Shown piece by piece: positions 8,950 through 15,927 of a stretch of 44,503 nt of DNA. Made by a program: the position numbers and the translations under genes. The notes under the pieces were generated by a model that ran no database searches, was not told the DNA's origin, and saw nothing but the letters and a program-made list of their open reading frames with translations. Location: contig PKXA01000049.1 in assembly GCA_003133325.1 (NCBI GenBank), positions 23,388-67,890 on the forward strand. Direction: 5' to 3'. Position 1 is the stretch's first letter. Each line of letters starts with the position of its first letter. This stretch comes from Acidimicrobiaceae bacterium (GTDB taxonomy: Bacteria; Actinomycetota; Acidimicrobiia; Acidimicrobiales; RAAP-2).

Positions 8950-9022
8950 GCCGGTGTGGCGCAGTTGGTAGCGCAGACGATTTGTAATCGTCAGGTCGTG
9001 GGTTCGATTCCCACCGCCGGCT
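8950..9022 (+). tRNA. tRNA-Thr (anticodon TGT)
   Basis: Full cloverleaf. The acceptor stem GCCGGTG pairs with CGCCGGC including one G-U. The anticodon arm is GACGA-TTTGTAA-TCGTC with anticodon TGT, and the T arm is GTGGG-TTCGATT-CCCAC. The discriminator is T and no CCA is encoded. An integrase gene begins 144 bp downstream, so the 3' end of this gene is the likely chromosomal attachment site. Confidence 0.97.
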
Positions 9023-9081
9023 CGATATAAGTCCTAGTAGAGCGAGTTTACCCTCTTTGATCGAGGCCCTGGTACTCTCTA

Positions 9082-9145
9082 GTCCCTACGTCTGTCCCTA
9101 CAAGGTTCGAAATTCCCGTTGGGACAGGGCGACTGAAGTAGGGAC
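9082..9145. promoter_or_regulatory. Candidate integrase arm-type binding sites
   Basis: GTCCCTAC occurs at 9082-9089 and 9094-9101, and its inverse GTAGGGAC at 9138-9145. All lie between the tRNA end and the integrase start. Clustered short repeats at this position are typical arm sites of tyrosine integrases and may also let the integrase control its own promoter. Confidence 0.55.
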
Positions 9146-9166
9146 GACGCGAGGAGGTTCCGGGGC

Positions 9167-10417
9167 ATGGCGGGAAGCATCCGCAAGAGAGAGGACCGGG
9201 GGCTGGACGCCTGGGAGCTCCGCATCTTTCTCGGCCGAGACGCCAATAACCGGCCGAAACAGCGCAGCGTCCTGTTCCGGGGAGGGAAGCGGGCGGCCGA
9301 GAAGGAGCTGACTCGATTGGTCGCCCTTCAGGAGGAGGATCCTGTCCCCATCCCCGCTCCCGAGGAGGATCGCCGCTGGGGAGCTTCGACGACGATCAAC
9401 GATGCCGTCGAAGGATGGCGCTCCAACGGTTGGCAGGATCTGAGCCCGAGCACCGTTCGAGGCTACGAGGGGGTGTGGCGGCGCTACGTCGAGAACTCGA
9501 TCGGCACGCGGAGGATCGTCTCCCTCGGTCCATACGACATCGAACGGTACCTTCGCCAGCTCCAGGAGAACGGAGTCGGCCAGACCACCTTGCGCCTCGT
9601 CCGGGCGCTGCTCCATCGTGCGTGCCGGCTCGCTCGGAAGTGGAGCGGAAACACCCTCCCGAACCCGATCGCCGATACGGAGCTGCCGGCACGAACACTG
9701 AAAGACCGCCCACATCCCGTCCGGTCTCCCGAACTTTCAGAGGTGACAGCCATCATGGAGGAGGCACGGAAGGAAGATCCTCGCATCCCAACCTTCATCC
9801 GGCTGGTCGCAGCGACCGGCTGCCGGCGGGGCGAGGCGTGCGCTATTCGCTACAACGACATCGATCCCGACTCGCGCTCGCTTCTCATCGACGAGGGGAT
9901 CATCAGTTCCGGCGGCACCGCCACCGTGAAGTCTCCGAAGACCCGGGCAAGCATCCGCCGACTCGCGCTCGACGACGACACGTTCCAGGAGCTGGCCGCG
10001 CTGCGCGCTGTCCAGGAGAAGCTGGCCGGCGCCTGCGGCGTGGGGATCAGACCTGAATCGTTCGTCTTCTCCTTCGAGCCCGGCGGCTCCGTTCCTCCGC
10101 ATCCCGACTCCATGAGCCACGCCTTTTCACGTATCAGGAAGAAGGCGGGCGTGGCGGAAGACCTCCATCTCCACTCCCTACGGCATTTCCAGGCCACGAT
10201 CCTGGACCCCGTGATCTCGGAGAAGCAGAAGCAGGCCCGCCTCGGCTGGTCCACCGTCCACATGGCCCGCCATTACACGGACGCCATCGCCGAGGAGGAC
10301 CGCCGAGCGGCCGACCACGTCGGGATGGTGCTCAGGGGTGGCGCTGCGGAGGGCTCGATCGATGTCCCGCAGGTCGGGCAGCGGTCGCCTTCGGATGCAG
10401 CCCCTCCGGCGTCGTAA
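9167..10417 (+). CDS. int: Tyrosine-recombinase integrase
   Basis: 416 residues. The N-terminal arm-binding region (SIRKREDRGLDAWELRIFLG) is followed by a SAM-like core-binding domain at about 75-175 and a catalytic domain at about 190-385. Catalytic residues visible are Arg220 in TGCRRGE, Lys258 in SPKTRAS, His336 and Arg339 in LHSLRH, Trp361 in LGWST at the usual His/Trp position, and the nucleophile Tyr370 in ARHYTD. The start has GAGGAGG nine bases upstream. It catalyses element integration and excision at the adjacent tRNA-Thr. Its last 145 bp overlap the excisionase-like gene on the other strand. Confidence 0.95.
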   Translation: MAGSIRKREDRGLDAWELRIFLGRDANNRPKQRSVLFRGGKRAAEKELTRLVALQEEDPVPIPAPEEDRRWGASTTINDAVEGWRSNGWQDLSPSTVRGYEGVWRRYVENSIGTRRIVSLGPYDIERYLRQLQENGVGQTTLRLVRALLHRACRLARKWSGNTLPNPIADTELPARTLKDRPHPVRSPELSEVTAIMEEARKEDPRIPTFIRLVAATGCRRGEACAIRYNDIDPDSRSLLIDEGIISSGGTATVKSPKTRASIRRLALDDDTFQELAALRAVQEKLAGACGVGIRPESFVFSFEPGGSVPPHPDSMSHAFSRIRKKAGVAEDLHLHSLRHFQATILDPVISEKQKQARLGWSTVHMARHYTDAIAEEDRRAADHVGMVLRGGAAEGSIDVPQVGQRSPSDAAPPAS

Positions 10418-10689
10418 TCCAGCTCGCCACTGATGAGACGGTCCAGCGCAGCACGCGGGATGAGAATCTGTCGGTTCAACCGGATCACCGGCAGGGGGAA
10501 GCGGTTGTCCCCAATCGCTTTGTAGAGCGTTGAGCGGTCCGTGCCGAGCAGGACGGCCGCCTGGGTCACGGTGAGTAGCGGCCTTCCATGGATAGAGCCC
10601 GAACGGGCCTTCGCAGAGATCTTCGAGATCGGCTGCTGGTCGGACAAGACCATCTCACTACCTCTCTTAGCCTCGGCGATGACGCTCAT
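10273..10689 (-). CDS. Excisionase/AlpA-like helix-turn-helix protein with C-terminal CxxC
   Basis: 138 residues. The central segment LLTVTQAAVLLGTDRSTLYKAIGDNRFPLPVIRLNR is a MerR/AlpA-type winged HTH typical of recombination directionality factors. After it comes an acidic linker and CPTCGT, a lone zinc-knuckle half. The start ATG overlaps the upstream gene's stop (ATGA at 10686-10689), so both are one transcript. The last 145 bp run antisense to the integrase 3' end, giving potential for transcriptional interference between integration and excision. Confidence 0.75.
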   Translation of the reverse strand: MSVIAEAKRGSEMVLSDQQPISKISAKARSGSIHGRPLLTVTQAAVLLGTDRSTLYKAIGDNRFPLPVIRLNRQILIPRAALDRLISGELDYDAGGAASEGDRCPTCGTSIEPSAAPPLSTIPTWSAARRSSSAMASV

Positions 10690-11087
10690 AGTTCGGGTCC
10701 CCCACCGTCCGTGAGAGCGACATCGGCAGAGGCTCGACCCGCAAGGTTCGGAACGAGACGCAGGGACTTGAACCGGTCCAAGCAGGACCGGTCATTTGCC
10801 CAGCCGAGAATGGTCGTCGTTGCACTGTCGGCAGATGCCACGAAGAAGATCACGGTGTCGGAGGCCTGCGCCATCCCCACCTCGCCAGCGCGCCGGAGGC
10901 CCTCGGTGGCCATCCGTTCGGCAAAGGCATATGTGACATGCACGCCCATCGAGTCGGACGCGTGCCGTAGGCGGCGGGCGATCGTCCGGATCTCCCATGG
11001 AGAGACCGCAGGTGTGTTCCGCACCCGTTCGGCCTGGTGAACGGGTGCACCGATGTCTTCGATGTCCCGTGTGGTCTTGATGGCCAC
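10686..11087 (-). CDS. Conserved-looking protein of unknown function in the excision operon
   Basis: 133 residues, not recognised. It begins GTG ... AIKTTRDIEDIGAPVH and has a basic amphipathic stretch IRTIARRLRHASDSM. A mixed alpha/beta middle (MAQASDTVIFFVASADSATTTILG) could be a small fold. The GTG at 11085-11087 is preceded by GGGGAGGTAAAC at the end of the structured leader described at 11088-11165. Translational coupling to the excisionase-like gene suggests a role in element control, such as stability or excision. Confidence 0.6.
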   Translation of the reverse strand: MAIKTTRDIEDIGAPVHQAERVRNTPAVSPWEIRTIARRLRHASDSMGVHVTYAFAERMATEGLRRAGEVGMAQASDTVIFFVASADSATTTILGWANDRSCLDRFKSLRLVPNLAGRASADVALTDGGGPEL

Positions 11088-11165
11088 GGTGTTTACCTCC
11101 CCGTCGGGCCACGCCGCTGGTAGCCCGTCATCTCATGCGGGGAGGGATCCAGCTAATCGGGCACT
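11088..11165 (-). promoter_or_regulatory. Recurrent hairpin leader, copy A
   Basis: On the minus strand the block ATTAGCTGGATCCCTCCCCG is followed by an inner stem CGGGCTAC/GTGGCCCG, then the ribosome site CGGGGAGG and GTG. CCTCCCCG pairs perfectly over eight bases with CGGGGAGG, so the leader can fold into a two-stem hairpin hiding the Shine-Dalgarno. The same layout recurs at 37050-37118 and 42552-42623, and its 5' half at whiB. Confidence 0.7.
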
Positions 11166-11488
11166 TGTTGTCGTTCAGACGCATGGTGTTCGACAGGGAG
11201 CGGAGACGGTCGTCCCCATCAGTCACGACGCACGATGGTCGCTGATGTCACGTCATCTCGCCAGGTGCTGGGCGTCGAATCACGTCCTCCACTTCGCCCA
11301 GTCAGCGCTACCGCGAGGATCCACCGGATTTGTCAACGGACACCTACGACGGTGGGGTTGGAATAACACAACGACGCGGATCATCTCAAGGGATCCGGTC
11401 AATCGAAGCTCGGACCAGACCGAGCGAAGTGCAGGCCAGGCATTCCTTTAGATTGGAGGCTTTGGCAGGTGCAAGCAGGTCAAACCTC
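11166..11488. other. Intergenic stretch
   Basis: No gene or RNA recognised. It should hold the promoter for the leader A transcript and the end of the minus-strand gene at 11489, but I see no clear -35/-10 pair or terminator hairpin. Confidence 0.5.
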
Positions 11489-12943
11489 TTACGAGTTGGT
11501 GTTGTTCTCCATGCGTCGGACGACCTCATGCCAGGCATCATCGGTTAGTTGCCCTGGGCTCACATCGACCCAGTCAGGGTTCTTGGTCAGAAGGTCGTTG
11601 CGGGCCGCCTCGCCAATGTCGAGCCAAAAGCGTGTCAACGTCCACCAGTTCGGTTCTTTGGACATCTCGTAGACCGTCTGAATAACCGCATCAAACCCGA
11701 ATCGCTGTTCGAGGAAGTCTCCAGTCGGGTGGGCTACGACTTGGGGAAACATCCACCAAGGGCGGATTCCTTTGTCCATAACGCTGATGTTGGTCAAGCC
11801 AGCTGGGCGATTGTCAGGCGAGAAGAGTTCAGCCACAACTCCGGCTGCATCATCGGCGAAGGTCGCATAGTCCTGCTCGGATGCCAGCCGGAGGTCCCAG
11901 TTCGACCAAGCGGACCAGCTGGCGTACCGGCCTCGCCAGAATCCAATCTGAGGGTGGTTCTGGGAATCGACATAGTCGCTGCCGATATGAAGAACAGCAT
12001 CATTGCGAAGCAGCGCCAGCCCAGGAACCGTGTTGGGAACCTTGGGATTGCGCTCAGATGCCCAAGTGACCCAGGCCATTTGATACTGAGCGCCGTTCAC
12101 ATTTCCGACCCGGCCGGACTCGGCCGGGACATAATTCTCGGCGGTCATCAGCACTTCCGCCAACTGGTGGGCCTCTGCTGTGGCAGAACCTTGCTTGGCC
12201 CGAGCGGATTGCAAGCTATGTACAGCTCGGTTGACATTCCAACGCCGCTTTCGATCTTTGGGGCGGATCACCAGTTCCACTGCGCTCGCAGGGAACCATT
12301 TGCGCCACTCAGCAGTGTCATCGAGCGAGGGAAGGCGGTGCATCGACTCTGCCTGGTCGATGGTCATACCGGCCTTGCGAAATCGGATGGCATCAGCCAG
12401 GTCGAGGGCAAAGTCGACGTTCGGCTCTTCGGGCGTCTCGAACCAGCCGCTCGGAGGGTAGAGGCGGTCCGACCCCAAAGCTTCCCAACGCTTGGCTTCG
12501 TCCAAATCGCCATAGATGGCCAACCACTCGGCCACATCGTCGTACGAACTGTCCAGGGAATCCCAAGCGTCGTCTTTCGTCGAGTTGTCGTCACTGAGCA
12601 TCAGCTTGCAGATCGGGCAGCTTTCGAACTCAAACTCATGATTGCGCTCGTTGTGAGTGCGCTGTTCCTGGGCCACATCTTCGGCCTTGGCCTCCCGCTC
12701 GTATTCAGCTTCCTCCTGACGGTTCTCGTCCTCGATCTCCAACCGGTTGCGCTCGTCTTCATAGAGGGTCTCGTAGATCTCGTCCCAATCATCCCCAAGA
12801 TGGCACCAGCTATCGAGACCGTCTGTTGGGCCAACGAAGCCCTCTGTAAGGAAGGAAGGGGCGCCCGCCCGCCAACTACCAGCGTCTACGTCAAAGGGGG
12901 GGTGAGTAGAAAGGCAACTGTCCGGGTGGCATCGTGATACCAC
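11489..12943 (-). CDS. Large protein of unknown function, C-terminal part of a frame-disrupted gene
   Basis: Not recognised. After a frame change near 12900 the text FDVDAGSWRAGAPSFL continues the repeat that begins in the adjacent frame (12886-13488). It runs through an acidic, charged helix (ERNRLEIEDENRQEEAEYE), a CPICKLML half-knuckle and a long C-terminal region with ALDLADAIRFRKAGMTIDQAE and several W-rich segments. The nominal first codon at 12943 gives about 20 residues (MVSRCHPD...) with no similarity to the repeat, so translation probably does not start there. GC content looks lower than in the flanking genes, suggesting separate acquisition. Intact, the gene would encode about 667 residues. 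Confidence 0.55.
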   Translation of the reverse strand: MVSRCHPDSCLSTHPPFDVDAGSWRAGAPSFLTEGFVGPTDGLDSWCHLGDDWDEIYETLYEDERNRLEIEDENRQEEAEYEREAKAEDVAQEQRTHNERNHEFEFESCPICKLMLSDDNSTKDDAWDSLDSSYDDVAEWLAIYGDLDEAKRWEALGSDRLYPPSGWFETPEEPNVDFALDLADAIRFRKAGMTIDQAESMHRLPSLDDTAEWRKWFPASAVELVIRPKDRKRRWNVNRAVHSLQSARAKQGSATAEAHQLAEVLMTAENYVPAESGRVGNVNGAQYQMAWVTWASERNPKVPNTVPGLALLRNDAVLHIGSDYVDSQNHPQIGFWRGRYASWSAWSNWDLRLASEQDYATFADDAAGVVAELFSPDNRPAGLTNISVMDKGIRPWWMFPQVVAHPTGDFLEQRFGFDAVIQTVYEMSKEPNWWTLTRFWLDIGEAARNDLLTKNPDWVDVSPGQLTDDAWHEVVRRMENNTNS

Positions 12944-13488
12944 CAGCGAAGGACATTGTCAGAAGTTTGGACAGCAAACAGTCCCCGCCTGGCTTCGCAC
13001 CATTGATCTGTCCCGGGGATGCGGAAGTCACCAGGCGATGGCTTCCAATCCCCAATCCATCCTGGCTCTCGCTCCTCATCCACCCCCCGACCGTATTGGT
13101 CCTCAGCGTCTTGCCAGTAGAGCTCGTAGACCCCATCCCAGCTGTTCGCGTCCAAAGGCGTGAGGTCAAGTTCCTCCGTCGGAATCGCTTGGTGGTCACC
13201 GCCGAAGAATGGTGGGAACCCGGAGTTCCAGGATTTGTTAGGTAAATCAAAAGACGGCTGGGCGAGATCGATGGTTTTTTCCTCGTCGTGCCACCACCAC
13301 TCCATTGCCCCTGTCGTTCTCTTGACAGCGAACAGACAAGAACGTACTTCCGCCCACTCCTGACGAGAGGGTGCCGGATGCGGGGCAGACACTGTTTGGA
13401 GTTGACCTGTGGTCTGGGCGATCATCAAATCGGGCACCGGAACCGGATTTGGCAAAGGCACCCGTTCCATTGCGCCATCGACGTCCAT
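12886..13488 (-). CDS. N-terminal part of the same frame-disrupted gene, with an internal duplication
   Basis: 200-residue reading frame from ATG 13486-13488. It contains unit 1 (RSCLFAVKRTTGAMEWWWHD, then a QPSFDLPNKSWNSG stretch and DGVYELYWQDAED) and the beginning of unit 2 (RGLFAVQTSDNVLRWWYHD...LLTPP). Unit 2 is finished in the next frame (PPFDVDAGSWRAG, DEIYETLYEDERN). The switch lies in a run of seven C on the coding strand (12902-12896). One extra C restores a continuous reading. This could be a real mutation, phase-variable slippage, programmed frameshifting or a sequencing error. Confidence 0.6.
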   Translation of the reverse strand: MDVDGAMERVPLPNPVPVPDLMIAQTTGQLQTVSAPHPAPSRQEWAEVRSCLFAVKRTTGAMEWWWHDEEKTIDLAQPSFDLPNKSWNSGFPPFFGGDHQAIPTEELDLTPLDANSWDGVYELYWQDAEDQYGRGVDEEREPGWIGDWKPSPGDFRIPGTDQWCEARRGLFAVQTSDNVLRWWYHDATRTVAFLLTPPLT

Positions 13489-13831
13489 CGGCGTCCCTTC
13501 GTTCGCTCTAGCTCAATATAGGTTAAAGAGCCCGTTTGCTGAAGGGGAGGGCTGCCTTCTCTGCACGGAATTCGGTCCTTAACTGGTGGGCGTGGAAACT
13601 TCGAGGTCAACTACATCCCCTACATCGGCCCCGGTGGCTTGGTTGACGATCCCGTGGCGGTGGACCAGCCTCTTCGGAGAGGCACCACTGACTTGACCGA
13701 GTTCTGCTGGCAGCAGACGTCGACGTGCAGGAGGGGTCAAGGGAATCTGCCATTGACCCTGATAGTGATCAGCTGGGCGCGCCTTATGAGGGTGCCCTAA
13801 CTCTCACGTCGATTCGTCGCGCGGTGTCTGG

Positions 13832-13978
13832 GTCCGCATCAACTCGGGCATGAAGCCAGCCGAAGTCGCCGACCTCTTGGGGATCGACGGTAAGGAGCTG
13901 CGCGTCCTTCGTTCAACTGCGCAGAGCATCAATCTGAACGGCGTCGTTGATCAAGATATCGGAGGGGCGAATTCCTAA
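13832..13978 (+). pseudogene. 3' fragment of an HTH-coding gene, copy 1
   Basis: Frame reads INSGMKPAEVADLLGIDGK, then ELRVLRSTAQS, and stops at TAA 13976-13978. It matches the end of the frame at 15033-15302 closely in protein and clearly in DNA, including a shared CCTAACG.CTCCTAAAA tail. There is no plausible start in this copy. It sits about 105 bp upstream of the Fic antitoxin gene. Confidence 0.6.
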
Positions 13979-13990
13979 CGACTCCTAAAA
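13973..13990 (+). promoter_or_regulatory. CCTAA-N5-CCTAA direct-repeat operator, copy 1
   Basis: TCCTAACGACTCCTAAAA: two CCTAA half sites ten bases apart, about 95 bp upstream of the VbhA-like antitoxin gene. Four further copies with the same spacing exist in the element. Confidence 0.6.
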
Positions 13991-14084
13991 TCTTCCGTTG
14001 GACTGGCCGGCGTCGGTGCAAAAGAGCCGCCGTCACCAGCATGAATTCGGGCCACAGCGACCTCCCACCTGATAAACTTCAGGC

Positions 14085-14279
14085 ATGGAACGGTCTATCG
14101 CTGTCGTTGATTCCGAGAGGGAAATCCGTGCCTGGGGCATCGCACAAGCCCGTGCTTCGTCTCGGTTGGAGGGTGTCGATCTGAGTCCCGGCGGTCAGGC
14201 CGTGGCCCAGCGCTACATCGACGGCGAGATCGACTCAGACCAGCTGGTCCAGGAGATGGCCAAACTCCATTTGGGATGA
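14085..14279 (+). CDS. VbhA-like antitoxin of a Fic toxin
   Basis: 64 residues. The inhibitory helix motif of class I Fic antitoxins, S/T-xxx-E-G/N, is present as SSRLEG in RASSRLEGVDLSPGG. In this family the glutamate enters the Fic active site and blocks productive ATP binding. The rest (GQAVAQRYIDGEIDSDQLVQEM) is helical. Its stop overlaps the fic start (GGATGACC, ATGA type), as expected for a co-translated toxin-antitoxin pair. Confidence 0.85.
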   Translation: MERSIAVVDSEREIRAWGIAQARASSRLEGVDLSPGGQAVAQRYIDGEIDSDQLVQEMAKLHLG

Positions 14280-15019
14280 CCGAAGATCCGTACCTCATCC
14301 CGGGTACGGAAGTTCTCCGCAACATTCCCGGGCTGACCAACACCGCCCAGCTCGAGGAGTTCGAGGCCAACATGGCGGCCGCCCGGGTAGCCCAGCTGGA
14401 AACCGTCGCCGTCAAGATCCCCGGTAACTGTGACCTCGATCACCTCCTGGCACACCACCGACACGTCTTCCAGGACGTCTACTCGTGGGCCGGCGTGCCC
14501 CGCACCGTATCCATCAGCAAGCCCGGCACCACCTTCTGTGAGCCTCGGTGGATCGAAAGTTCCGCAGCCACCATCTTCCAGGACTTGGCCCAGGCCAACC
14601 GCCTCCAGGGCCTGGAGCGCCCCGAGTTCGTCGCTGGGGCTGCCCACGTGCTGACCGAGATCAATGTCTTACATCCCGTGCGGGAGGGGAACGGCAGAGC
14701 CCAGCGCTCCTTTATGGGCACCCTGGCCCGACAGGCCGGCTGGCAGCTCGACTGGTCAAGGGTTGACCCAGCTCGCAACATCGAAGCGTCGATCGCCGGC
14801 TACCGGGGTGACGAACGTCCCATGGCTGAACTGCTCGACGACATCACCTCTCGACTCCCGCCTGGCTGGGAAACCGAGTCTTCTGGATCTCCGCCTGGCC
14901 GCTCCCCTACCCCGTCTCGTGGCCGGGGCTCCATCGGCCGACCAGCGGGGATCAGTGGTGCGCTGCCTCGCCTTCCCCGAAGCCGCCCCGGCCGCAACAA
15001 TCCGGGCTTCGGCCGCTAG
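14276..15019 (+). CDS. fic: Fic-domain AMP transferase toxin
   Basis: 247 residues. The Fic core covers about 40-185, with the catalytic loop HPVREGNGRAQR near residue 138. The canonical third residue Phe is Val here; the catalytic His, acidic residue, GNGR and final Arg are all kept. Fic proteins transfer AMP to hydroxyl side chains, and VbhT-type enzymes target DNA gyrase or topoisomerase IV. The last 55 residues are a Pro/Arg/Ser-rich tail with no domain, perhaps from fusion to foreign sequence. The module lies between two copies of an HTH-coding segment. Confidence 0.88.
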   Translation: MTEDPYLIPGTEVLRNIPGLTNTAQLEEFEANMAAARVAQLETVAVKIPGNCDLDHLLAHHRHVFQDVYSWAGVPRTVSISKPGTTFCEPRWIESSAATIFQDLAQANRLQGLERPEFVAGAAHVLTEINVLHPVREGNGRAQRSFMGTLARQAGWQLDWSRVDPARNIEASIAGYRGDERPMAELLDDITSRLPPGWETESSGSPPGRSPTPSRGRGSIGRPAGISGALPRLPRSRPGRNNPGFGR

Positions 15020-15032
15020 CCCTCCGCCAGGT

Positions 15033-15302
15033 GTGGGGATAGCCTCGACCTGTCCTCGGCAGCGGATTCCGCACGGCACCCCTCCGACGACATGGGCTCT
15101 GGCCCGGGAGGAGGCGACCCGCCGGAAGGCGGGCGCTGTAGAGAGCCTCATCAACTCGGGGATGAAAGCGGCCGAAGTCGCCCAGCTTCTCGGAATCGAG
15201 GGGAAGGAGCTGCGCACCCTTCGTGCGGCTGCGCCGAACAGCAATCCCAACAACGGCAGTGGTCGTGGAGCCAGTGACGGCGAGAACCCTAACGGCTCCT
15301 AA
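15033..15302 (+). CDS. Small HTH-like protein or gene fragment, copy 2
   Basis: If started at GTG 15033 it has 89 residues. The informative part is REEATRRKAGAVESLINSGM, then KAAEVAQLLGIEGKELRTLR and a low-complexity Asn/Ser/Gly tail. The KAAEVAQLLGIEGKELRTL segment reads as a helix-turn-helix. A second, diverged copy lies at 13832-13978. It begins 13 bp after the fic stop and lacks a clear ribosome site, so it may be the surviving end of a longer gene. It could encode the protein that binds the CCTAA operators carried at the end of both copies; that is speculation. Confidence 0.4.
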   Translation: MGIASTCPRQRIPHGTPPTTWALAREEATRRKAGAVESLINSGMKAAEVAQLLGIEGKELRTLRAAAPNSNPNNGSGRGASDGENPNGS

Positions 15303-15304
15303 AA
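15287..15304 (+). promoter_or_regulatory. CCTAA-N5-CCTAA direct-repeat operator, copy 2
   Basis: CCCTAACGGCTCCTAAAA lies immediately upstream of the -35 of the Xre regulator promoter, a good place for repression or activation. It has the same ten-base period as the other copies. Confidence 0.6.
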
Positions 15305-15314
15305 CGCCGTCCGG

Positions 15315-15342
15315 TTCACGCTCGCTCGAGGCAGGATACAAT
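15315..15342 (+). promoter_or_regulatory. Promoter of the Xre regulator, leaderless type
   Basis: TTCACG at 15315-15320, 16-bp spacer, TACAAT at 15337-15342. Transcription would begin at about 15350, on the start codon itself, and no ribosome site precedes it. Confidence 0.6.
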
Positions 15343-15349
15343 CGTATTC

Positions 15350-15730
15350 GTGATGGAATTGAAGGACTTGATGCCCTCGCCCGCCGCCGGCCTTTTGCGA
15401 TACGCACGGTTGAAGGCCGGGTTGAGCCAGGCCGACATGGCCCACCGAGCCGGGATAGCCAGGACCATGGTGTCTGCCTACGAGCGCGACCTGCGCCAGC
15501 CGACCCTTCCGACACTCAGCCGGCTCTTGAAGGCGACCGGCTACGAGCTACGGATGCACTTGGAGCCCTATGACGACCATGACGACGTGCTCGCCGTCCT
15601 CGAGGAGCGCCGCTCGCCCGAGGAGCGCCAGGCGTGGAATGACTACCAGTCCAAAAGGGTTGCCGCGGCTAAGGCCCGGGACCAGGCCGCTGCTCGTAGT
15701 GTCCGGAGGCGCCGGGCCGCCCCGAACTGA
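15350..15730 (+). CDS. Xre-family transcriptional regulator
   Basis: 126 residues. The Cro/CI-type HTH at about 15-70 reads LLRYARLKAGLSQADMAHRA, then GIARTMVSAYERDLRQPTLPTLSRLLKATGYEL. A charged C-terminal helix (ERRSPEERQAWNDYQSKRVAAAKARD) follows, ending in a basic RRRRAAPN. The likely start is GTG 15350 or the next codon ATG 15353; both suit a leaderless mRNA. It may regulate the downstream HNH/TA genes. As a DNA-binding protein next to operator copy 2, it is also a candidate for the CCTAA regulator. Confidence 0.85.
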   Translation: MMELKDLMPSPAAGLLRYARLKAGLSQADMAHRAGIARTMVSAYERDLRQPTLPTLSRLLKATGYELRMHLEPYDDHDDVLAVLEERRSPEERQAWNDYQSKRVAAAKARDQAAARSVRRRRAAPN

Positions 15731-15927
15731 CGATCACCGAGGCAGCGAAGGCCACGGGTGTCGATCGACGGACGATCAGCCGACGCCTCGACGCCCTGCG
15801 AGTCACCGTGCAGGCCCTCCGTGCCCTCGGCACCGGAGCGGGCACCATGGCCCTCGACGTGACCACGGGCCGACCCGAGCCAACCGACCAGCCACCTCGA
15901 CGCCGTTGGTGGAACCGTGGAGCCTGA
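15727..15927 (+). CDS. Small HTH protein, probable non-standard start
   Basis: A 66-residue open frame begins with LTITEAAKATGVDRRTISRR, a clear HTH, and ends PPRRRWWNRGA. The only start in range is CTG at 15727, overlapping the stop of the Xre gene. The frame upstream is closed at 15697-15699. The PRRRWW.RG ending is shared with the next gene, which starts 11 bp before this one stops. Either it is a translationally coupled CTG-start gene or the remains of a longer regulator. Confidence 0.45.
   Translation: MTITEAAKATGVDRRTISRRLDALRVTVQALRALGTGAGTMALDVTTGRPEPTDQPPRRRWWNRGA

Larger units (their letters stand above)
13489..14084. other. Degenerate spacer with gene fragments
   Basis: Apart from the HTH fragment at 13832-13978, the stretch from about 13590 to 13800 has an open plus-strand frame with protein-like text (PYIGPGGLVDDPVAVDQPL) but no start codon. 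It may be another remnant. The rest shows nothing I recognise. Confidence 0.4.

Noticed and set aside
11088-11165. Conserved upstream mini-ORF in the recurrent leader
   Set aside because: Copy A has ATG-AGA-TGA, but copy B has no ATG and copy C has a long out-of-frame reading, so a uORF is not the shared feature.
11549-12937. 462-codon open frame on the plus strand opposite the frame-disrupted gene
   Set aside because: Tempting because the minus-strand gene is broken, but only the minus-strand text shows an internal protein repeat and a charged-helix/knuckle organisation, so the plus frame is a shadow.
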